21,023 bases of DNA from a virus (IMGVR_UViG_3300032046_000257:1-21023), one strand, 5' to 3'; shown: positions 1 to 7,809, counted from the stretch's first letter. Made by a program: numbers and translations. The notes: a model not told the origin generated them from the sequence alone.

Positions 1-2
1 TG

Positions 3-245
3 GATGAAATCGACGACTACAAGGTAATAGGTTGTGGTGGTAATGATTTCAACTGCAACTGGAAATACATGAAGGAGAACGACATCATGCCTGAGAAGTT
101 CATTCACTTCACCGACGGGTATGATTGCGGACTTGGCTTCGGCGACCCCGTGTATTGCGATACTGTGTATGTCATTCACAGCGACCCGGAGCATCGTATC
201 AAATCTCCGTTTGGCATGACGACATATTATGAAAAAGCTCGCTGA
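3..245 (+). CDS. C-terminal end of a VWA-like metallopeptidase-family protein (DUF2201 type), partial at left edge
   Basis: This is an open frame from the left edge to a TGA at 243-245, about 80 residues, with the N-terminus outside the window. It contains GCGGNDF near residues 10-16 and HFTDGY near 36-41. In the DUF2201/VWA-like family the corresponding segments are GGGGTDF and (Y/H)FTDGYG, which form the MIDAS metal site next to a short C-terminal strand. The match in order and spacing is good. The usual MIDAS threonine after the glycines appears to be asparagine here, so metal binding may be altered. In bacteria and some large phages such proteins sit beside a MoxR-type AAA ATPase; if that holds here, the partner lies to the left and cannot be seen. 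The gene overlaps the next start by 17 bases. The family call is fairly sure; the function in phages is unknown. Confidence 0.65.
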   Translation, partial: DEIDDYKVIGCGGNDFNCNWKYMKENDIMPEKFIHFTDGYDCGLGFGDPVYCDTVYVIHSDPEHRIKSPFGMTTYYEKAR

Positions 246-411
246 AGATAAGCCAACCATTTGTACATGGATTGGAGATGGTGAAAAATGCCATCATCCA
301 ACTATTTTTGGTAAATCCTATTGTGAAACACATTACGAAAGAGTGTATCTAACATTATTTCCAGAGATGGCAACTTATATAATTGAGCAAGAGCTTAATT
401 CTACATCGTAA
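229..411 (+). CDS. Small Cys/His zinc-motif protein, GcrA-like pattern
   Basis: This 60-residue protein carries C12, C21, C32 and H35, a probable single zinc site. The segments CTWIGDGEKC and GKSYCETHYERVY resemble the C-terminal zinc region of GcrA, the alphaproteobacterial cell-cycle transcription factor (C-x-W-P-I-G...GKPYC-x2-H...RAY). The GcrA N-terminal HTH region is missing, so this is not a full GcrA. It could bind DNA or RNA polymerase, or be an unrelated small zinc protein. The start overlaps the end of the upstream gene and has no clear ribosome binding site, so translation may be coupled. The open frame and the motif are seen directly; the GcrA link is recalled from family knowledge and tentative. 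Confidence 0.6.
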   Translation: MKKLAEDKPTICTWIGDGEKCHHPTIFGKSYCETHYERVYLTLFPEMATYIIEQELNSTS

Positions 412-419
412 AACACCAG

Positions 420-448
420 TTGACATTGTACCCGTGGGCCATTACAAT
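420..448 (+). promoter_or_regulatory. Sigma70-type promoter for the ligase operon
   Basis: TTGACA at 420-425 and TACAAT at 443-448 are separated by exactly 17 bases. They lie in the 57-base gap before the DNA ligase gene, 20 bases upstream of its ATG. A ribosome binding site, AGGGG at 459-463, follows. This is one of five closely matching elements in the window. Confidence 0.8.
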
Positions 449-468
449 AGTGGCATACAGGGGAAATT

Positions 469-1839
469 ATGATTCTGCAAATTCTCGAAGAGATTGAATC
501 GGATTCGAAGCGAACACACAAAGAGTCAGTCATTAAGAAATACAAGGAAAATCAACTTTTCCTTCGGGTTCTTACATTGGCACTTGATCCCTATATCAAT
601 TTTTATATCAGGAAAATCCCTGATTATACATTCAAATTCCTCACAGCCGCACCCGGAGAAACATATCAGTCCTTAGACTGGGCGTTGGTTGAACTTGAGA
701 AGTTGTCGTCTAGACAACTCACCGGTCATGCGGGCATTGAGCATCTTCGCAGTATTCTTTCTGCTCTTGATCGCAATGATGCCATTGTTATTGAGCGTAT
801 TATTGGTAAAGATCTTCGTTGTGGTGCTGGTGATGGTACGGTAAATCGAGTAATTAGCAACTTCATTCCTACGTATCCTTGTCTGCTTGCTCGTCCCTAT
901 GACGACAAGAATATTAAGAACATTACCTATCCTGCTATTAGTCAATTGAAGGCTGATGGATTAAGGGTAAACTTCCATATCATGGGTGAAAAAATTAGTA
1001 TTTGTGGCCGCAGCGGTCGTAACATTGACTTGCTCGGATACATGGATAGTGATTTAATTGAACTCGGGGCACAATATTTCTTAACACCCGTTGTCATCGA
1101 CGGAGAGTTGGTCGTGGTAGATGAAAATGGAAAGCTCCTCTCGCGTAAAATTGGCAACGGCATTATCAACAAGGCAATTAAAGGTACAATTACTCCCGAA
1201 GAAGCCAAGATGGTTCGCGCCCAAATATGGGATATTATCCCTATTATGGAATTTAAGAAAGGCATATCCAATTGGTCCTATGAAGCACGATTTCGTTCCC
1301 TTTCATCTGCTGTAAAGACGGTATCTGAAAATCACAATCGAAGTGTAAATAAATTGGCAATTAATTCACAATTAAAATTCTGGATGATTCCGTCTAAGGT
1401 AGTTAATAGTTTGCCGGAGGCTGTTGCTCATTTTGAAGAATTACTGGCTTCTGGCGAGGAAGGCACCATCCTGAAGAACTATTGCGGCCTCTGGGAAGAT
1501 ACTCGCAGCAAACACCTGGTTAAATTCAAGGCCGAAAAAGATGCAGATCTGGAAGTTATTGGATACAACCCCGGTGAAGGAAAATTCGTAGGTCAAATTG
1601 GTAGTTTGATTTGTGCGTCTAGTGATCGTAAGGTAGAGGTCTCGATTAGTGGCTTCTCTGATGCACTTCGTTTAGAAATCACTAAGGACATTGGTGATTG
1701 GATTGGTAGCATTGTCACGGTTCTTTACAACGAAAGAATCACCAGTCAACAACGAGATGTGGATAGTTTGTTTCTTCCGCGATTTGCGGAGCGTAGGTCG
1801 GATAAGTCAGTTGCTAATTCCTCAAAGGAGATTAAATGA
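469..1839 (+). CDS. 30: ATP-dependent DNA ligase, T4 gp30 type
   Basis: This 456-residue protein seals nicks in duplex DNA through an enzyme-AMP intermediate, joining Okazaki fragments and repair patches in phage replication. The N-terminus (MILQILEEIES) resembles T4 gp30 as I recall it, and DLRCGA near 115-120 matches its N-terminal domain. Motif I is KADG at 161-164, with K161 as the adenylated lysine. DGELVV at 211-216 fits motif III, EEGTILKN at 330-337 motif IV, and LVKFK at 350-354 motif V. The OB-fold region follows. The length is close to the 487 residues of T4 ligase. The ATG at 469 has a good ribosome binding site (AGGGG) and sits just behind a strong promoter. The stop overlaps the next ATG (ATGA at 1836-1839), so the two genes are probably co-translated. 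The call is secure. Confidence 0.95.
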   Translation: MILQILEEIESDSKRTHKESVIKKYKENQLFLRVLTLALDPYINFYIRKIPDYTFKFLTAAPGETYQSLDWALVELEKLSSRQLTGHAGIEHLRSILSALDRNDAIVIERIIGKDLRCGAGDGTVNRVISNFIPTYPCLLARPYDDKNIKNITYPAISQLKADGLRVNFHIMGEKISICGRSGRNIDLLGYMDSDLIELGAQYFLTPVVIDGELVVVDENGKLLSRKIGNGIINKAIKGTITPEEAKMVRAQIWDIIPIMEFKKGISNWSYEARFRSLSSAVKTVSENHNRSVNKLAINSQLKFWMIPSKVVNSLPEAVAHFEELLASGEEGTILKNYCGLWEDTRSKHLVKFKAEKDADLEVIGYNPGEGKFVGQIGSLICASSDRKVEVSISGFSDALRLEITKDIGDWIGSIVTVLYNERITSQQRDVDSLFLPRFAERRSDKSVANSSKEIK

Positions 1840-2309
1840 TCAGGCATTTCTTGTTTGTTGCGGCATTTACAGTTTCAACACCGGCATTCTGCGACGGGCT
1901 TGTATTTCATTTACAATCCCATCATAAAGATGGCAATCATGATGTGACTGAAACATGGGTCGATAAAGACAACACTTCCCATACCAAAACACATTACGCA
2001 CTCAATAATAATAACTACGGAATTGGATATAAAACCGATGATGGTTATACAATCGGTGTATACAAGAATTCTTTTTCTGACACATCTACCTATGCGGGTA
2101 AGGAATTTATGTTTAATAGATATCTTGGTTGCTTTGTTGGTATTGCAACCGGATATAAAGATCATGCAGGAAAGGCAATTCTTCCCTTTATGTCGGGAAC
2201 AGTAAAGATTCCAATTGACAACAAGTATGGTTTAATGTTTAATGTTATTCCAGCCAAAGATTTTAAGGACTATGTTGTTATCAACATGGCGTTAGAAAGA
2301 AAATTTTAA
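1836..2309 (+). CDS. Exported small protein, outer-membrane beta-barrel/PagP-like
   Basis: This 157-residue protein begins with a typical Sec signal peptide: positive n-region (MIRH), hydrophobic core (FLFVAAFTVST) and likely cleavage after PAFC or PAFCD near residues 19-20. The rest alternates polar and hydrophobic residues in short beta-like segments rich in Asn, Gly and Tyr, such as NNNYGIGY and VYKNSFSDTSTYAG. It ends in Phe (LERKF), and a terminal aromatic residue is a hallmark of BAM-inserted outer-membrane proteins. The pattern fits a family of phage and bacterial outer-membrane-like proteins with a PagP-like small barrel. It starts inside the stop of the DNA ligase gene. Its placement between two ligases is odd; a role at the host envelope, such as superinfection exclusion or surface modification, is only a guess. 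Confidence 0.75.
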   Translation: MIRHFLFVAAFTVSTPAFCDGLVFHLQSHHKDGNHDVTETWVDKDNTSHTKTHYALNNNNYGIGYKTDDGYTIGVYKNSFSDTSTYAGKEFMFNRYLGCFVGIATGYKDHAGKAILPFMSGTVKIPIDNKYGLMFNVIPAKDFKDYVVINMALERKF

Positions 2310-2311
2310 AT

Positions 2312-2329
2312 GGTAGCCCTTGGGCTACC
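2312..2329 (+). promoter_or_regulatory. Perfect 8-bp hairpin just upstream of a ribosome binding site
   Basis: GGTAGCCC (2312-2319) and GGGCTACC (2322-2329) are exact inverted repeats around TT, so the working loop is probably CTTG on a 7-bp stem. It starts two bases after the stop of the exported-protein gene and runs directly into AAGGAG (2330-2335), the ribosome binding site of the RNA ligase gene. There is no U-tract, so it is not a standard terminator. It may stabilise the 3' end of the upstream cistron, act as an RNA processing site or modulate ligase translation. Confidence 0.6.
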
Positions 2330-2341
2330 AAGGAGCTTATC

Positions 2342-2968
2342 ATGTTTACGAAATACCCACGCACACCGCACCTACCCTGGAGTCCCGGCACCACCGATGA
2401 CGACAAGGTTCTGCACGACCTTTCGCACTTTGAAGGTAAGCGTGTTGTTATTACTAAGAAAATGGATGGAGAGAATACAAGCATGTATTCAAACCATATC
2501 CACGCCCGTAGTATTGACAGCAGAGGCGGTATTGATAGGGACTGGGTCAAGACAATGTGGGCAGGTATGGCTCACAATATCCCCGAAAATTGGCGAATCT
2601 GCGGAGAGAATCTGTGGGCTCGCCACTCTATAGCATATGATGAACTGCCTTCTTACTTCATGGCATTCTCTATTTGGGATGAATCTAATATTTGTTTAAG
2701 TTGGGATGACACAGTTCAATATTGTGTTTTGCTTGGCATTGAACCTGTTCCTGTAATTTACGACGATGTGTGGAATCAAGATAATTGCATGAAATTACAC
2801 AAGACACTTAATTCGGAAAAGGATGAAGGATTTGTTGTTCGCCTTGCAGACAGCTTTCACTATGACAATTTCGGAACTAGTGTTGCAAAATATGTTCGAA
2901 AAGGTCATGTGCAAACTGATGACATACATTGGCGCCATCAATTGCTGGTACAAAACGGCCTAAAATAA
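2342..2968 (+). CDS. RNA ligase (Rnl2/RNA_ligase family, ligase domain only)
   Basis: This 208-residue nucleotidyltransferase probably joins or repairs RNA ends, for example after tRNA cleavage by host anticodon nucleases. Motif I is KMDG at 40-43, with K40 as the predicted AMP-carrying lysine. GENLWA at 88-93 fits motif III/IIIa, EGFVVR at 162-167 motif IV, and VAKYVRK at 181-187 motif V. There is no room for an added C-terminal domain, so it is a compact single-domain ligase, shorter than T4 Rnl1 or Rnl2. It could also act on nicked RNA:DNA. The ATG at 2342 has an excellent AAGGAG site at 2330-2335. It is the last gene of the unit that begins at the promoter at 420, and a terminator follows 16 bases after its stop. 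Confidence 0.85.
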   Translation: MFTKYPRTPHLPWSPGTTDDDKVLHDLSHFEGKRVVITKKMDGENTSMYSNHIHARSIDSRGGIDRDWVKTMWAGMAHNIPENWRICGENLWARHSIAYDELPSYFMAFSIWDESNICLSWDDTVQYCVLLGIEPVPVIYDDVWNQDNCMKLHKTLNSEKDEGFVVRLADSFHYDNFGTSVAKYVRKGHVQTDDIHWRHQLLVQNGLK

Positions 2969-2984
2969 GAACCAAGCAAGTCAG

Positions 2985-3006
2985 GGGCGCCTACGGGCGC
3001 CCTTTT
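2985..3006 (+). terminator. Intrinsic terminator after the ligase operon
   Basis: GGGCGCC (2985-2991), loop TACG, GGCGCCC (2996-3002), then TTTT. The GC-rich 7-bp stem with a U-run lies between the RNA ligase stop (2968) and the late promoter at 3033. It separates early and late transcription units. Confidence 0.85.
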
Positions 3007-3032
3007 CAATGGCCGGAAACTCCGCAAACCTT

Positions 3033-3041
3033 GATAAATAC
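3033..3041 (+). promoter_or_regulatory. T4-style late promoter
   Basis: GATAAATAC contains the ATAAATA box (3034-3040) read by T4 gp55-type late sigma factors (consensus TATAAATA). It lies 26 bases before the ATG of the 1095-residue gene and just after the terminator, in non-coding DNA. The same box precedes several other starts in the window. Confidence 0.65.
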
Positions 3042-3066
3042 AATATTGAATAACAAGGGACTTCCG

Positions 3067-6000
3067 ATGTCAGAAATTAGAAAATGGTTAAAGATTATGG
3101 AAAGTATTCCAGCAATTTTCCCAAACCAGGATGCAAAACATGCACTTATTAAGCAAGATGCTACTGTAATGGTGAATCCGAGTGTTGGCGGTGGTACTGC
3201 AAGATACATGAGTAGCACACCAAACGGTGCTATGGTTGATATCAAGGGGATTGCTAAAGAATTAAGCCAAGACGAATTTAGTCTCCCAGAGCGTGATTAC
3301 GAAGATGGGTATCAAAAAGGTAATGACTGGTTTCATATGAGTGTCAATCCCGATACACCGGGAACAATGAACGACAAGCCAGAATTTCGTGCCGGCAATA
3401 TCGTTAAGATTGCAGATGTCTATGGTTCTGTCATCGGTCCAGGAATCGGCATTTTCGTTGCTTATAGCACAAGTGGTAAGGAATGTATTATTAGTTTTGA
3501 TGATAAGGAAATTGTAGTTCCGACAGCAAATGTTGGTTCAGTTCTAGAACAGAACGCAAAAGATAATTTCGGAGAGATGGACAATGATGGTAATTTGTTA
3601 CCAATGTCACTGGGATCAAAGAATGTAAAAATAGAGGAACCGGAAATGGATCAAAGAGATGAATTTTCAAAATGGATGTCAGCTGTCGAAGAAGCCTTAA
3701 CAAGTGAAGGTAGGCCAGAACTTGCAGAATCGTTGCCAGCAACTAATAATTGTGATTGTAATGAATGGGATTGCCCAGTATGTTTCCCCGAAATGGATCC
3801 AATTGCTGCCGCACACGATCACGAGTATGATCACGTTGGATGTCCAAAATGTGACGGTAAAGGTTGCGCAGCCTGCAGTGGGCCCGAATTAGGAAGTAAG
3901 GTCGATGAGGAAGATAATGATTTCCTAGAAAAACCAAAGTCTGGCAAAGGAGTCAAGCTCGGCGACATCGTTCACAAGACAGAATTTAGGAAGACAGGTG
4001 GACAGAATTCCCCAATGACCTATGGCGACGACAACTTAGACGAAGAATTACCAGATGGTGCTAATCCAGCAGATTACGGTAAAGCTGGTCGATATATTGA
4101 TAAGCATTCCTTTGGTGATACTCTCGAAGTTGACGAAGGTAATTGGTATGATCCAGATCAAGATGATTTTAGTGACCTCGGAAAATACGAACCAACTCAA
4201 CGAGATATGGCAGATTATAACAGCAGCGATGTAGGTTATGGTGATCATCAGGAAGATGAAGAAAAAGAAAGTATGATTTCTAAGATTACTAATATCCAAA
4301 ATATGGGATTTAGTAAAGATAATCGCCATTATGATGAAATGACATTAAGATCATATACACCAGAAGAATTAAAGGCTTGCTATGATAGAGTTATGGGCGA
4401 TGTCAGCGAAGCAAAGCCAACAATGACAAAACAAACATATCATCACCTTGATGATATCGATGATATTCTAAATCCACGTCAGGCTCATCTCCCAGCAGCA
4501 ATAGATACCGATGATGGTGAGGTAGTCGGGGACGAGCAACCAATGCATCTTCCAGCAGCATCACGTGCAGATACTCAACGTAGAGTAGGTGCTATTACTC
4601 CTACAGATACAATGCGTGATTTCATGGATCGGATCGATCCAATGGCAGGCGCCGGGGAAGCAGATGTTCTTCCTGATACTCAACAGAATGCGGTAGCACT
4701 ACGAACAGCAGCAGATGTACCGGTAGTTATCAGCAATGCTATGCAAGCATCTGGAATGCAAACACCGGAATGGCATACCGTTAATAATCTACCAGGATAT
4801 TCGCAACGCAATACACGCGGCATGGGTCGTCAGATGTTCAGTATGTTTACATCAACACCACTAGAAAATATCCAGACACTTGCTAACGTAAACGGCCAAG
4901 GACCAAATACAGATGCAGAAATGCGTGCTGTGGCAGGATGGTTAAGAGATAATGCAGAAGACCTCGGCGAAGTAAATGTTAGCCACGGCGAAGCAATTCC
5001 TGGATATACTCCAGACGTTAAGGAATATAAGGCAAATGGAGTTAGATTCCAGCTTGTAAGAGATCCAATGGGACAATACATCTATGCTTATCCGGATGCA
5101 GATGCAAGATTAGGTGGTCCACAGCAAGGACAAGCACAGGTCGCAGGTCCGCAAGGCGGCATGCCTAGATTGCGTGAATCAATGCTAAAACCAACCTTGC
5201 TAGAGCAGATGAAGTGGGACGAGGAGATTGATGAGGCGTTTATTGAAGAAAGCACACTAAGTAAGTTAATTGGTAAGCAGCAGGGCGGACAGAAGCTTGT
5301 CCAATGGTTGCACAGAAAGCATCAACTCAGTAATGATGCTAATCTAGAACCAGCACCTTTTAGCGAAAGAATGTTATGGAAAGAGTTTAAGGCTCACCCA
5401 GATAATTTTGTTGTTGTTTCAGCAGCAAACGGTGTGGCCGGTGTCAAACCATACAAGAAATTCATCGACGATAGAAGAGCAGCATTTGCTAAAAAGGGTA
5501 AGACATATAATCCAGCTGGCGATAGTACATTGCCTTACCAGATTATTGCTTTTACTGATGATGGTCAACAAGTTGATCCAAATCTATTCCGCCAACCGGC
5601 AGAACCAGGTGAAGAGCCAGAAGAGCGTTATTCAGATCCGACAGTAATGAAGGCACGTATGGGTAAGCATAGCGGCAAGGATATGCAGAATCCAAATAAT
5701 ACCTTTAACCTACTTGCAGATGAAATCGGCGCATTAAAAACTGTATGGATGTCTACAGGTTCAGTTGAACGTGGCAAGATGGCGCATCGTGATGCAGGAT
5801 CACCGGCATCAACATCTAAATATAAGGATCCTGAATATGATCCTAATAAATCCTACGATGATCAATTTCCAAGTGATCGACCATCGGTTAATGCGCCATC
5901 GAAGGGCGAACGAGATAAAATGAAATATAGTGGACCTGCTGCAAAGAAGTCAGCGGCTGCATCTTCGGCTGATTCTGTAAAGAAGATTTTCGCAAGAGTA

Positions 6001-6354
6001 AGGCCAGTCCTCAAGACACTTGCCAATCAAGCAATTCTTCAAATCAATAAGAGAGCCCAGCGTTATATTGAGGGTGGAAATTTTGAAGGCGCACAGAAAG
6101 TTGCCGCAAGTGGACAGAAACTGAAGCAATTGTTAGTGTCATTAGATACATCAAACGATGTAGGTATTAACACAGACTATGGATCTAAGACAGCAGAATT
6201 ATCAACTGCCATTACAAAGGCAATTGCACAGGCATCCGGTTCCCCGGTTGGATCAACTGATTATAACGAATATGCATCTGAAGCTGCTGCCGGCAATGCT
6301 GCACAATTGCGTCCAATCTTAGATGCATTAAGGGATAATCTTGTAGGATTATAA
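3067..6354 (+). CDS. Large probable virion-internal protein, with Cys cluster and candidate cleavage sites
   Basis: This 1095-residue, acidic, Asp/Gln/Pro-rich protein matches no family I can name. The ATG at 3067 follows AAGGGA and the late promoter. An upstream in-frame TTG at 2929 would run through the terminator and promoter, so it is rejected. The N-terminus MSEIRKWLKIMES fits a T4-type capsid-targeting peptide cut after I-M-E12. A cysteine cluster has C229-x-C231-x4-C236-x2-C239 and C259-x2-C262-x4-C267-x2-C270; the second half resembles DnaJ-type CxxCxGxG zinc repeats. Two HLPAA segments occur near 475-500. Further (I/L)-x-E-S sites are at 704/705 (LRE-S) and 728/729 (IEE-S). The last 130 residues are Ala/Lys-rich and probably helical. 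The stop overlaps the next ATG (TAATG). A packaged or injected head protein is the best guess; function is unknown. Confidence 0.85.
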   Translation: MSEIRKWLKIMESIPAIFPNQDAKHALIKQDATVMVNPSVGGGTARYMSSTPNGAMVDIKGIAKELSQDEFSLPERDYEDGYQKGNDWFHMSVNPDTPGTMNDKPEFRAGNIVKIADVYGSVIGPGIGIFVAYSTSGKECIISFDDKEIVVPTANVGSVLEQNAKDNFGEMDNDGNLLPMSLGSKNVKIEEPEMDQRDEFSKWMSAVEEALTSEGRPELAESLPATNNCDCNEWDCPVCFPEMDPIAAAHDHEYDHVGCPKCDGKGCAACSGPELGSKVDEEDNDFLEKPKSGKGVKLGDIVHKTEFRKTGGQNSPMTYGDDNLDEELPDGANPADYGKAGRYIDKHSFGDTLEVDEGNWYDPDQDDFSDLGKYEPTQRDMADYNSSDVGYGDHQEDEEKESMISKITNIQNMGFSKDNRHYDEMTLRSYTPEELKACYDRVMGDVSEAKPTMTKQTYHHLDDIDDILNPRQAHLPAAIDTDDGEVVGDEQPMHLPAASRADTQRRVGAITPTDTMRDFMDRIDPMAGAGEADVLPDTQQNAVALRTAADVPVVISNAMQASGMQTPEWHTVNNLPGYSQRNTRGMGRQMFSMFTSTPLENIQTLANVNGQGPNTDAEMRAVAGWLRDNAEDLGEVNVSHGEAIPGYTPDVKEYKANGVRFQLVRDPMGQYIYAYPDADARLGGPQQGQAQVAGPQGGMPRLRESMLKPTLLEQMKWDEEIDEAFIEESTLSKLIGKQQGGQKLVQWLHRKHQLSNDANLEPAPFSERMLWKEFKAHPDNFVVVSAANGVAGVKPYKKFIDDRRAAFAKKGKTYNPAGDSTLPYQIIAFTDDGQQVDPNLFRQPAEPGEEPEERYSDPTVMKARMGKHSGKDMQNPNNTFNLLADEIGALKTVWMSTGSVERGKMAHRDAGSPASTSKYKDPEYDPNKSYDDQFPSDRPSVNAPSKGERDKMKYSGPAAKKSAAASSADSVKKIFARVRPVLKTLANQAILQINKRAQRYIEGGNFEGAQKVAASGQKLKQLLVSLDTSNDVGINTDYGSKTAELSTAITKAIAQASGSPVGSTDYNEYASEAAAGNAAQLRPILDALRDNLVGL

Positions 6355-7808
6355 TGAGTTTCATCCAATATCTTACAGAAATGTTTCTAACCGAAGCGAC
6401 TGCCCTGACAAAGGGCAGTCAGCGTGTTCTTGCTGATAAAAAACTTGTTGCGGGACTTGCTGATGCAATGCGCGATGATGCACGTTCACACCCACAGAAT
6501 TTTCCACCCAATTCGGCCAGAACTTTCCAAAAAGCACCAGACGAAGAACTTGCGCAATGGTTCCTAGAAAATATTGATAAAATTGAAAAAGAAGGTTATG
6601 AAGGTACCATTTATTCTAAAGATGGTGTCTATAGTGACTGGATTGTTCGTCGTTATATTGCAGGTAGTCATAGCTGGGAAGATATCATCGGTGTTATGAA
6701 TATGAATATGAGAGATTGGACTCTCTTAAAAAATCGTAATATGCTTGATACAACTCATAAAGATATTCCAAAGTTTAATAGTGTGAGAGATTTGGGTAAA
6801 TATTTAGCAACCCATTATCATGATAAATTAGAACAGATTCGCGACGCTGCTAAGAATGCCGCCGTGAACAAAATAGCAAAGAAAGCTAAGATTGTTGATA
6901 ATGAAGATTATTCGATTTATACTGTTTTTAATTGGGCCGCAGCAAGGGCATTAGGATTGGGAACACAATGGTGTACTGCCAATTCAAAAAACAATCATAA
7001 TTATGAAACTTACGCGTCAAGGGCAATGGTATTTCAAGTCTATCCAAAAAATCCAGAGCATGTTGATCGAGAAGGCAAGGTATTAGGTAAAAGAACCACA
7101 GGACCAGAAAAGTATCAATTTGATGCTGGGACACCATGTTTTCATGATATTGCTGACGATCCTGCATCAAAGCCCGAAATTATAGAAAAATTTCCATACC
7201 TTTATTCTGACATAGTAAAAGGATTGAAGCAACATAAATCCCAACTCGAAATTTTAATGAAGGAAATGTCCGAAGATCCTCAATTAGCAGGTAATGAGGC
7301 TGGAAAAACTAAGGTTTACGATATAGATGACGAAATAAAGAAATTAAAGAAGTTACAAAATTTAGGATATTTTACAGATCAGGTTCGCCCAAAATCGGGT
7401 GTATCATCGGCCGAAGAACCAGCAGGGGATCAACCACAGGCCCTACCTGCACCACAACAACCAGCACCACAAGGAAATCCACAAATGGAAAATGTAGATA
7501 AAGACGTAGCAGCAATGCTTAATTCACTAAAGAAATATGACATGCTTACTGAATCAGTATCACCGGTTTTGGGCATGGTTACTCTTGGCGAAAAGAAGAA
7601 GCCAGACTTCCTAGACTTCGACAAAGACGAAGACAAGAAAGAGCCAATGACTAAAGCCCTCAAGGATAAAGAAAAGAAAGCCGGTCCTACGGACGAATCT
7701 GACTCCGAAGGCGGGGAAATTGATGAATCAGCTCAAACAGGCGCAGATCAAGAAGTGCTAACCTGGATGAAGCGTTTCGCCAGTCTTGGTAAAATGTCAG
7801 GATATTGA
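6354..7808 (+). CDS. Probable internal head protein with WCTA-motif domain and acidic DxDxD tail
   Basis: This is a 484-residue protein. The N-terminus MSFIQYLTEMFLTEATA holds two candidate prohead-protease sites, LTE9-M and LTE14-A, and the second resembles the T4 internal-protein pattern EFIAE-A. Residues about 185-270 form a domain with ARALGLGTQWCTANSKNN (W206, C207) and KYQFDAG. I recognise this pattern from many tailed-phage proteins but cannot give its function. A Pro/Gln/Ala linker (355-377) leads to MLTE400-S, another candidate cleavage site. Then comes KKPDFLDFDKDEDKKEPM (415-432), an EF-hand-like DxDxDxxxxE stretch that recurs at the ends of phage structural proteins. The tail is highly charged. 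The gene overlaps the previous stop by one base and shares its late promoter. A role inside the capsid is inferred. Confidence 0.85.
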   Translation: MSFIQYLTEMFLTEATALTKGSQRVLADKKLVAGLADAMRDDARSHPQNFPPNSARTFQKAPDEELAQWFLENIDKIEKEGYEGTIYSKDGVYSDWIVRRYIAGSHSWEDIIGVMNMNMRDWTLLKNRNMLDTTHKDIPKFNSVRDLGKYLATHYHDKLEQIRDAAKNAAVNKIAKKAKIVDNEDYSIYTVFNWAAARALGLGTQWCTANSKNNHNYETYASRAMVFQVYPKNPEHVDREGKVLGKRTTGPEKYQFDAGTPCFHDIADDPASKPEIIEKFPYLYSDIVKGLKQHKSQLEILMKEMSEDPQLAGNEAGKTKVYDIDDEIKKLKKLQNLGYFTDQVRPKSGVSSAEEPAGDQPQALPAPQQPAPQGNPQMENVDKDVAAMLNSLKKYDMLTESVSPVLGMVTLGEKKKPDFLDFDKDEDKKEPMTKALKDKEKKAGPTDESDSEGGEIDESAQTGADQEVLTWMKRFASLGKMSGY

Positions 7809-7809
7809 T

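Noticed and set aside
673-1271. Long open frames on the minus strand across the DNA ligase gene
   Set aside because: They are antisense to a secure ligase gene and show no motifs, signals or ribosome binding sites.
2215-2243. TTGACA, 17 bases, TTTAAT inside the exported-protein gene
   Set aside because: The spacing is right, but the -10 lacks the second-position A present in all the accepted promoters and the site is within coding sequence. It could serve the RNA ligase gene, but the evidence is too thin.
2929-3066. N-terminal extension of the 1095-residue protein from a TTG
   Set aside because: It would translate through the terminator hairpin and the late promoter and overlap the RNA ligase gene. 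The ATG at 3067 has a ribosome binding site and a capsid-targeting-like start.
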